From: Ashinkailepas kermadecensis
Taxonomy: Eukaryota; Arthropoda; Thecostraca; Neolepadidae
Reading direction: 5' to 3'
Length of the DNA stretch: 64,000 nucleotides
NCBI GenBank assembly: GCA_034440615.1
Contig: JAOTOM010005144.1
Coordinates: 1,110,501-1,174,500 of the forward strand
Below the pieces are notes generated by a model that saw nothing but the letters and a program-made list of their open reading frames with translations, did not search any database and was not told the DNA's origin. Of this stretch, positions 34,946 through 41,566 are shown in pieces. Position 1 is the first letter of the stretch. Every line of letters starts with the position of its first letter. A program made the translations under genes and the position numbers.

Positions 34946-35878
34946 CACGCGCACTGGAGTGGGGGGGGGGGCGAAATCCGCCCACCCCTCCGGTTTTTCG
35001 CAAATAACTGCAGATTGTACCGGTCGATATACGCGATTTTCGGTGTACCTGCTTAGAAATGAACCGCACGTCGTTTAAAGCAAGAAAAATGGAAATCGGT
35101 CGATTTTTTTCCAAGTTAAGGGCCGCTAAAGTAAAACAAATGTTATAGCGCCAGACCACAAAAATCGGCGCTGATGCGCTTCCAGTATACTGACAAAAGG
35201 GAAGTGTTCTAGGCAACACTAGCGACTTGTTTGATGTATATTGATATGCTGTATAGTTTCAAGGTCATGTTAGGTCACCAAGGTCAAGTCAGGTCAAGTT
35301 TATGACAGGTTAATGGAACCAAACTTGATCAACTGGAATGTTGCCATAAATGCACTACTGGTTGTCATTTGTACTGTTTGTCATTGCGTTTCCATACTTT
35401 ATTCATGTACTTCACTCCCTTCTCCACCAAGCTGATTGCTCCGAGCTGCCCGACGGAGCAGTCGGGCGGGCGGCCGGTTCCGGTAACTGGAACAGGTAAC
35501 TGACCTGATAAAGTGGTGCTATATAGGTGACCTAAGGTCAAATGTTGGGTCTAGCATCTGCATTGCATCATTAGTAATGTCCAAAACATCATTGATGCCC
35601 ATTTTTGAGCATTTAAACACAATCACAGCGATCCACACCGATGACAAGCCAAGCCACGCAAAACCGGAAAATTTTGCCAATCTGACCTCATTTGACCTTG
35701 AAGATATTGATCTAAGGTCACGAAAATTGCACACAATAGAGTTCACTACCGTGCCCATCTTCCCTGCGAATTTCGTCCCTCCAGCTTTACTAGGAGCCGA
35801 TATCTTAGGGGGGGAGGGCGGAATCCGCCCCCCCCCCCTCCAGTGCGCGTAATTCTCAGAGGCCCTCCAGGGCGCGTG
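34946..35878. mobile_element. Non-autonomous piggyBac-type element Q (0.93 kb)
   Basis: It is flanked by TTAA at 34,942-34,945 and 35,879-35,882. The termini are inverted: left CACGCGCACTGGAG and right (reverse complement) CACGCGCCCTGGAG, 13 of 14 identical. Each end also has a G-run/C-run palindrome with an ATCCGCCC centre (34,961-34,991 and 35,808-35,841). The interior has AGGTCA/TGACCT clusters at 35,259-35,300, 35,527-35,541 and 35,681-35,720, as in element P. No transposase is present. The ends start CACGCG as in P, so P-type transposase could be the mobilising enzyme; that link is an inference. Confidence 0.8.
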
Positions 35879-35999
35879 TTAAGTTTGAACTGTCCACGCT
35901 CGACAAATTCTTCGCCGCTAACGGCTAACGAAAGAAAAGCGCTTCGTCTGCTGCACGAAAGCACAAAGACCGAAAACGGAAAACGGATAACAGGGTTAT

Positions 36000-36016
36000 A
36001 TATATATATATATATC
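36000..36016. repeat. (TA)n microsatellite at Penelope 5' junction
   Basis: A run of about eight TA steps directly precedes the first recognisable Penelope coding sequence. It may mark the insertion target or a slippage product. Confidence 0.8.
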
Positions 36017-36017
36017 A

Positions 36018-36593
36018 GTTCCATATTACCCGGGCATTGAAGAGCGCCTGGAACGCCGCATGAGGCCCCTGGGAGTTGTCATCGTTCATGCGTCTGGTCA
36101 ATCCTTAAAAAAAAACAGACTGTGCCAACGTCTCAAAGACCGAAGAGATTGGAGACAAAACTCGGGAACCATCTACCACCTAACATGCGAATGCAACGCA
36201 ACGTACATTGGCGAGAGTGGTCGGACGCTGGACAAGCGCCTGAAGGAACACCGGAACGCTCTCTCCAAGGTCCAACCAGAAAAATCCGCAGTTGCTGAAC
36301 ACGCTGTAGATACTCGGCACGATATCCATTGGAACGACGTGGAGATTCTGGGACGTGAAACACAGTTTAGGGGAAGGAAGCTGTTAGAATCTTACCATAT
36401 TAGAAAGTCGCGACCAGAGCTGAATCGGGATAGTGGCTTAGAATGGTCGATCATCTGGAGAGTGGCTAATGTTGACGAGCAGTGGTCCTGGGGGGAGGGT
36501 GGGGGAGAATTAGGGATGTCAATTGTGAGTATTTTATTGTCTACCTTTTTTTACTTCGTGGACATTTCAAGTGTGTTGTTTTACAGTCTCTGA
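36018..36593 (+). pseudogene. Penelope-like GIY-YIG endonuclease domain
   Basis: In Penelope-like retroelements this C-terminal domain nicks the target DNA. The frame is open from 36,018 (VPYYPGIEERLERRMRPLGV), which is the typical linker after the RT, so the first ATG at 36,060 is not a true start. Domain residues run in order: GTIYHLTCECNATYIGESGR (the GIY and YIG strands, about 36,160-36,220), RLKEHRNAL with the conserved Arg, SAVAEHAVDTRHDIHW, REtqFRGRKLLESYHI with the catalytic Glu, and ELNRDSGLEWS with the conserved Asn. All the usual catalytic residues are present and there is no frameshift. The tail beyond about 36,460 (GEGGGELGM and a hydrophobic stretch) is outside the domain. It is called a pseudogene because the RT is missing. 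Confidence 0.9.
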
Positions 36594-36692
36594 CGTGTTT
36601 TGCTGCATTGAATTGTCGCATTCCTCACTGCTCGTGTCCTGTGTTTGAAATATTGTTGAAAATCTTAATTGTCTTCTCTTTTAATATACCAT

Positions 36693-36732
36693 CTGACGAC
36701 GGAGCCGCTAAGAGCTCCGAAAGCTCATGCTT
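36693..36732 (+). ncRNA. Hammerhead-ribozyme-like motif in Penelope 3' region
   Basis: CTGACGA is followed by a stem GGAGC/GCTCC closing a CGCTAAGA loop, then GAAA, then a short AGC-TCAT-GCT hairpin. That is the order of a hammerhead core (CUGANGA, stem II, GAAA, minimal stem III). Penelope-like elements are known to carry hammerheads. Against it, one extra C sits between the core and stem II, and no convincing stem I is seen, so activity is doubtful. Confidence 0.4.
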
Positions 36733-36860
36733 TTTGTTAAAGGGTCATCCCAAAATATTATTATCATTCTAAAAACACTCTAATATGCCTCTGAAAGATG
36801 GATTCATATGTGTATGTGTATTCATACAGTCATACCGAAATTATATTATGCACAGTGCGC

Positions 36861-37545
36861 CCATGTGAATACAAGCATCGATAACATCAGGTAACAGGGG
36901 AAAACCTGTCGCTTGGTGGACATATGTGAATACAAGCATACGATAACATCAAGTAACCTGGAGAAAACCTATCGTCTGGTGGACATATGTGAATACAAGC
37001 ACACGATAACATCAAGTAACCTGGAGAAAACCTATCGTTTGGTGGGCATATGTGAATACAAGCACACGATAACATCAAGTAACCCGGGGGAAACTCTATC
37101 ATTTGGTGGGCATATGTGAATACAAGCACACGATAACATCAAGTAACCCGGGGGAAACTCTATCATTTGGTGGGCATATGTAAATACAAGCACACGACAA
37201 CATCAGGTAACGCGGGGAAAACCCATCGTTTGGTGGGCATATGTGAATACAAGCGCACGACAACATCAAGTAACCCGGGGAAAACCTATCGTTTGGTGGG
37301 CATATGTGAATACAAGCACACGATAACATCAGGTCACGCGGGGAAAACCCATCATTGGTGGGCATATGTGAATACAAGCACACTATTTCATCAGGTAACG
37401 CGGGGAAAACCCATCGTTTGGTGGGCATATGTGAATACAAGCGCACGACAACATCAAGTAACCCGGGGAAAACCTATCGTTTGGTGGGCATATGTGAATA
37501 CCAGCACACGATAACATCAAGTAACCCGGGTAAATCCTATCTGAG
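36861..37545. repeat. 63-bp minisatellite, about ten and a half copies
   Basis: The unit begins CATATGTGAATACAAGCACA and continues through AACATCAAGTAACCCGGGG and ATCGTTTGGTGGG. Copies start near 36,921, 36,983, 37,046, 37,111, 37,177, 37,237, 37,303, 37,362, 37,427 and 37,489, after a diverged first copy at 36,861. Because 63 is a multiple of three, both strands show long artificial open frames. The array ends about 40 bases beyond the stop codon of the DEG/ENaC gene, so it probably lies in that gene's 3' flank or 3' UTR. Confidence 0.92.
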
Positions 37546-37583
37546 TCGGCCCGCCAGCCCACTCGTCAGCCGCTTTGGAGCGA

Positions 37584-38840
37584 TCACATTACGTTGGTCT
37601 GTTCCGGCTGCACGACGAACACGAGCCCACGCGGGCGGGTGTGGCGTCCAGTGCGCTTGGTGGCCAGGTTGTGCTCCACACGGCGACGGAGCCACTCAGC
37701 TTCCGCCGGGAGACCGTCCGGCCAGACTGGACTGCGCTTCGACTCTCCGGCCGACGTCTTCCGCGCCTTCTTGTCGATCACCTTGGAGGCCAGCAAGTTC
37801 AGCGCATCCACCATGGTGAGCACCGACATGCCCAGCATGAGACCGAGGTTGCCTCCGATGTCGACTAAGAGCGCATCCCAAGTGATGGCATATCTTTCTA
37901 CCGTCTGTTTGATATGCTGTCGCATGAAGTGGATGTTGATCGCAGTGAACATGTCCTCTCGACCGATGTTAGTGTTCGTTAAGTCGGTGTCCATATCGAT
38001 GTCAATTGTTTGGCAGGCCGACTGGGAACACCCACACCCGTCATGAGATACTTGGCTCACAGCTTCAGCGAATTCATGGAATTGGAAAAAGGTCTTGCAC
38101 AAGGGATATGTCTTGGTGAGTTTCATTGCTGCGAAAAAAGGGACGCACTTGGCAATCCGGGCTCCTTCGCTCAGTGCGCATAGTTCTATGCATTCCATGC
38201 GTGTCTGGTCATCTGAACACTGCGCATCTTCGGTGCTCAAGGCGGCATACATATTCCAGGTCACACGCAAACTAAAATGGGCATTCTGAGCTATTTTGTG
38301 CGTCGTGTATTTGCCGTCAGCAGTAAGGAAGCTCTCGATCAGAGGTAAATCGGAGTGATGGACCACAACTTTGGGAATACATGAGCCGGCGAAGGGATTC
38401 ATAAGTAATTGCGTCTTGTCACTATACCTGTGATTCGTGATGGCCAAGGTCCAGCAATAGGCCAAGAGGGATACACTACTTGATGGAATTAGCCATTGAA
38501 GGGTGCCTTGGACATCTTCATATTGCGGATATTCGCCAGCAGTGCTGTTAGTTGAAAATGCATCTGGAATGTGATGAGACAAGTTCGAGTGATGCCACGT
38601 AAGCGTTTCTTCAAAATCAAGGTTGTTTTCATCCCAGATGCCGGTGAGGCTCATACAGTTGCATATGCTCACCATTGGATTATGTTGGTCCTTGAGGTAT
38701 CGTGTCCTGGTTACAATATCACCCTCCACGAACTGCGCGAAACGCAAGCTCACCAGGTATATGAAAATGGCAATGCACCCGCATGTCAGTACAACACGAG
38801 CAGCGCCGACCAGCAGTCGAATTGTGCACGTGAACTTCAT
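37584..38840 (-). CDS. DEG/ENaC (pickpocket/ASIC-like) sodium channel subunit
   Basis: DEG/ENaC subunits assemble as trimers forming amiloride-type cation channels in the plasma membrane. The 418-codon frame has a first transmembrane helix at about residues 8-30 (ending IFIYLVSL), followed by FAQFVEGD. A large extracellular loop has a late cysteine cluster (MECIELC, AKCVPFF, CGCSQSACQ, about residues 225-280). The second helix at about 325-348 contains DIGGNLGLMLGMS, the diagnostic pore motif with the G-x-S selectivity filter at 337-339. The cytoplasmic tail is basic (KVIDKKARK, WLRRRVEH). No intron is needed. Only seven residues precede the first helix, so the usual N-terminal domain with its HG gating motif is missing. 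An in-frame TGA lies 48 bases before the ATG. Either an upstream exon supplies the N-terminus or the gene is shortened. The acidic residue usual after GLxxGxSxLxxxE is aspartate here (MVDAL). Confidence 0.9.
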   Translation of the reverse strand: MKFTCTIRLLVGAARVVLTCGCIAIFIYLVSLRFAQFVEGDIVTRTRYLKDQHNPMVSICNCMSLTGIWDENNLDFEETLTWHHSNLSHHIPDAFSTNSTAGEYPQYEDVQGTLQWLIPSSSVSLLAYCWTLAITNHRYSDKTQLLMNPFAGSCIPKVVVHHSDLPLIESFLTADGKYTTHKIAQNAHFSLRVTWNMYAALSTEDAQCSDDQTRMECIELCALSEGARIAKCVPFFAAMKLTKTYPLCKTFFQFHEFAEAVSQVSHDGCGCSQSACQTIDIDMDTDLTNTNIGREDMFTAINIHFMRQHIKQTVERYAITWDALLVDIGGNLGLMLGMSVLTMVDALNLLASKVIDKKARKTSAGESKRSPVWPDGLPAEAEWLRRRVEHNLATKRTGRHTRPRGLVFVVQPEQTNVM

Positions 38841-39389
38841 GGCAACGGCACCTCCGACTCCTGGTCTGGTTCTGCCACGTACTGAGCCTCACGTTTCGTA
38901 TGCGATGCAGTTGGTTTGCCACCCTCCGACATTTAAACGAAGTGACGTTCTTGCAACGCGATGCCTTCCTGTACTTGATCGCTATCAATTTGCTCGTCGG
39001 GAAGGAATGGACAGCTGTAGCATTGTCAAAGGCTGCAAGCATCGCATGCATTGTGGACAAGTGGCATGTGGCGATAACGCCCTGAGTAATTGACTTCGTT
39101 GAAATGGAATGAACGGTTTGTTTTGGTAGCACATCTAGCTGCCATGATGTTCTCGAGTTCGGCAGGTATAAAAGAACTTGGTGTCATCACCGCCGGTAAA
39201 GTCGTTGTTGAGACGCACACCTTGCTGCATTTATTCAAGTTGCCTGCAAGTTCCGTATGCATGCGCAGAAACACAGGATGCGTCAGGTTTTGGTGCAAGG
39301 CACACACACATAAATACCATTTCATGGCTCGACAAGATCTAGTATTTTGACCTATACAAGTGATTGAGCACCAGAAGCTGCCCGTCGCC
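38841..39389. other. Stretch between the channel gene and Fam1-E
   Basis: This is upstream of the DEG/ENaC coding region on the minus strand. No upstream exon with an HG motif could be recognised. A strong TATA-like GGTATAAAAG at 39,165-39,174 reads rightward, away from the channel gene, and has no obvious transcript of its own. Confidence 0.35.
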
Positions 39390-39938
39390 CTCAAGCCCCG
39401 CCCTCCCCTCCCAGCTGTCTCGTAGGTGTCCTTCCCAGGACATCTGCGAGAAGCTCCACCCCCGGGGTGACGTCAGACACCCGCACCACTAGTTGGTTGT
39501 TAGTCGGAATAGCCGGCCGACGCCACTAGTCGGTTGCTCGCCGGATTAGCCGGCGTAGGCCCCCCCCCCCTCCCAACCCCCTTCGGCCCACCGGTGCTCT
39601 CGGGCACCGTCGGGAAACCGACTTGTACCGGCGACCAGCTTTGATTGTCTTTTTGTCCCCTCCCACCCAATAGCATAGAGTCGACAGAGGTACCTTTCTG
39701 GTTTAATGGATCGGGCTAGCGGTCTACGACCGTGACTGCGCCCGCCTCTGCTCGGCTACTCCCATCCCTCCAAAACTCTGTGTCTTTCTACCCCTTTTTC
39801 ACGTCACTTCTTTCCATACCTTTCCTTGCAGCACCCTTTCAGGGTGCCTATCTTGTCTGCACCCCTTCAGGGCGCCCTTTTCTCCACACACGCACTTCCC
39901 CATCGTCTCGCCGGGTACAATCCCCGCCCTGCCCCCGG
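39390..39938 (+). promoter_or_regulatory. Fam1 5' leader with tandem CTAGT units
   Basis: The sequence is conserved with 8,025-7,553 and 24,240-23,868 (both minus). It includes GGTGACGTCAG (a CRE-like TGACGTCA), two CCACTAGTYGGTTG units 37 bases apart at 39,486 and 39,523 that end in AGCCGGC, and the conserved CGTCGGGAAACCGA. LINE leaders contain internal promoters, so these are candidate promoter elements. That role is inferred from position and conservation only. Confidence 0.5.
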
Positions 39939-41566
39939 TATGCCCGGGGACCCCCCGCCCCTCGGGAGGACGGCGGGCGCCGGCCGCTTCCGGGAGCCCG
40001 CCTGCCCCCTCCTCAGGACCTCCCGGAGGGAGAATCGTTCGTGATTCTCACGAAAGCTGAGGGCTCGTGGACCCGAACCTCCCCGTTCGCGATCGCGAGG
40101 TAGCTGGACGGATGGACCGGTGGCGTGATTTCCGCCAAGGTCCTCCGCTCCGGTTCCCTCCTGGTCCGCGTAAAAGAGGCGGCCCATGCCCGTATACTGC
40201 TGAGCTTGGGCAACTTCCCAGGATGCAACACCGACGTTGAGATGGCCGACAGACTACATATGTCGTTTACTACGGCATATGCGCCCGAGCTGGCGGAGCT
40301 CTCAGAGGAAGAGCTCCTCGCGGAGCTCGGGTCGCAGGGAGTCTGCGAAGTCACGCGACTAGGCAGCCGAGCCAGACCGGGCCCAGTTCTTGAAACTGGG
40401 ATTTAGGTCCCTGAACCCTCCCAGCCACGTCATGGCGGGCTACCTAAGGATGGCACTCCGCCCCTGGACCCCGCCCCCTTCGCGCTGCACAGACTGTCAG
40501 CGCAACGGACATCTGAGCCGGGCGTGCCGCGCGAAGACGCCAGTCTGTGGCCGTTGTGCCTAGGGCCACCCGTCGGAGACATGCGACACCGATGAGCTGC
40601 GGTATGCGGCATGCCAGGGCCCGCACCTTGCCTCGTCCCCCAGGTGCCCTGCCTGGCTATACGCCGAAGAAAGGCAGGCAAGTCGCCTCGCCACACAGCG
40701 CGGCGCTCCGTCCCCGCCCCCAGCCGTGTGGTCCCGCCCCCGGTTGGCCCCACTGTGGCCGACCCCAGCAGAGGCGGCTCAACGCCCCTCATCCCTCTTG
40801 CCCGAACCGACAGAGACCGCCCATTCCCCTCCTCCCAACCTCACCCGCTGCCGGCCACGCGCCCCGCCCCCAAAGCGGGTCCGACCGTCTCCCGGCCCCC
40901 GCACCGCCAGCAGGCCGCCCCGTTGCCGGTCACGCGCCCCGCTCCCGTTGAGGACCCCACTGACACTGGGCATCACCGCCGCCGGCTGCACGCCCCGCTC
41001 CCATCGCGAGCTGCTCGACCGCCCGACCCCCTGTCCGCCTCCAGGCCGCTCAGCCCACCAGGGCTAGAGCCGCGTCCACACCACCCCCTCTGGGTCGCCC
41101 ACCCTCCCGGTCCCCCGAGACCAGCCACCACTCCCATTCCCGAGCCTGGACCCACCTGGGGGTCCAGAGCCTCCCTCCACCTCACCAGGGTCGTCCGACT
41201 CCTACGAGACGGACGACTCCGTTACGCCCTCACAGCCACACACACGCCTGCGAGGGCGTGAACACCACACCACAACACAACACTAATGCAGACACCCACC
41301 ACGCCTGCGGGGCGTGACACCACACCACAACCCAACACTAATGCGACACCCACCACGCCTGCGAGGGCGTGAACCACACAACACACACTAATGCAGCCCC
41401 ACCACGCCTGCGGGCGTGAACACCCACCACTAATGCGACACCCACCCGCCTGCGGGGTGACACCCACCACACACACACTTGCGACCCCCCCGCCTGCGGG
41501 CGTGAACCCCCCCCCCCTATGCGACCCCCCGCCTGCAGGCGTGAACACCACACCCAACCGCACTAA
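39939..41566 (+). pseudogene. Fam1-E ORF1 (gag-like RNA-binding protein)
   Basis: The likely start is MPGD at 39,939, with a frame change into ESFVILTKAEGSW (about 40,030). A TAG at 40,102 interrupts before LDGWTGGVISAKVLRSGSL. A conserved region, ARILLSLGNFPGCNTDVEMA and LAELSEEELLAEL, runs to about 40,330. After another shift, the frame from 40,432 (MAGYLRMALRPW) carries knuckles CTDCQRNGHLSRAC, CGRCA-stop-GHPSETC (TAG at about 40,560) and CAACQGPHLASSPRC. A Pro/Arg-rich tail ends with the acidic SYETDDSVTPS (about 41,200). The frame matching other copies ends RLRGREHHTTTQH with a TAA that overlaps an ATG as TAATG. The predicted role is packaging of the LINE RNA. Confidence 0.7.
41240..41565 (+). 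repeat. Seven-fold repeat of the ORF1 stop / ORF2 start junction
   Basis: CGCCTGC recurs at 41,245, 41,302, 41,356, 41,405, 41,447, 41,491 and 41,530 (spacings 57, 54, 49, 42, 44, 39). Most units also contain GGGCGTGA and ACTAATGC, the end of ORF1 and the start of ORF2. The other Fam1 copies have this junction once. Units get shorter toward ORF2 and lie in C-rich runs. Confidence 0.85.

Larger units (their letters stand above)
36014..36775 (+). mobile_element. Penelope-like element, 5'-truncated
   Basis: The fragment starts in the linker between RT and endonuclease and includes the complete GIY-YIG domain and a 3' UTR of about 180 bp with a hammerhead-like core (36,693-36,732). The RT domain is absent. 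It lies between the TTAA element Q and the 63-bp minisatellite. Confidence 0.87.

Noticed and set aside
36887..37514. Open frames with CACIHICPP or VGICEYKHT repeats near the channel gene
   Set aside because: They are translations of the 63-bp minisatellite in two strands; there is no start context, domain or non-repetitive part.
36861..37545. The 63-bp array as a CRISPR
   Set aside because: Units are contiguous, with no unique spacers, and the context is eukaryotic.
37575..38289. Plus-strand frames overlapping the DEG/ENaC gene
   Set aside because: They are antisense shadows; the minus frame has the complete channel domain order.
39165..39174. GGTATAAAAG as promoter of the DEG/ENaC gene
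   Set aside because: It reads rightward, whereas the channel gene is on the minus strand. No plus-strand gene starts at a suitable distance.
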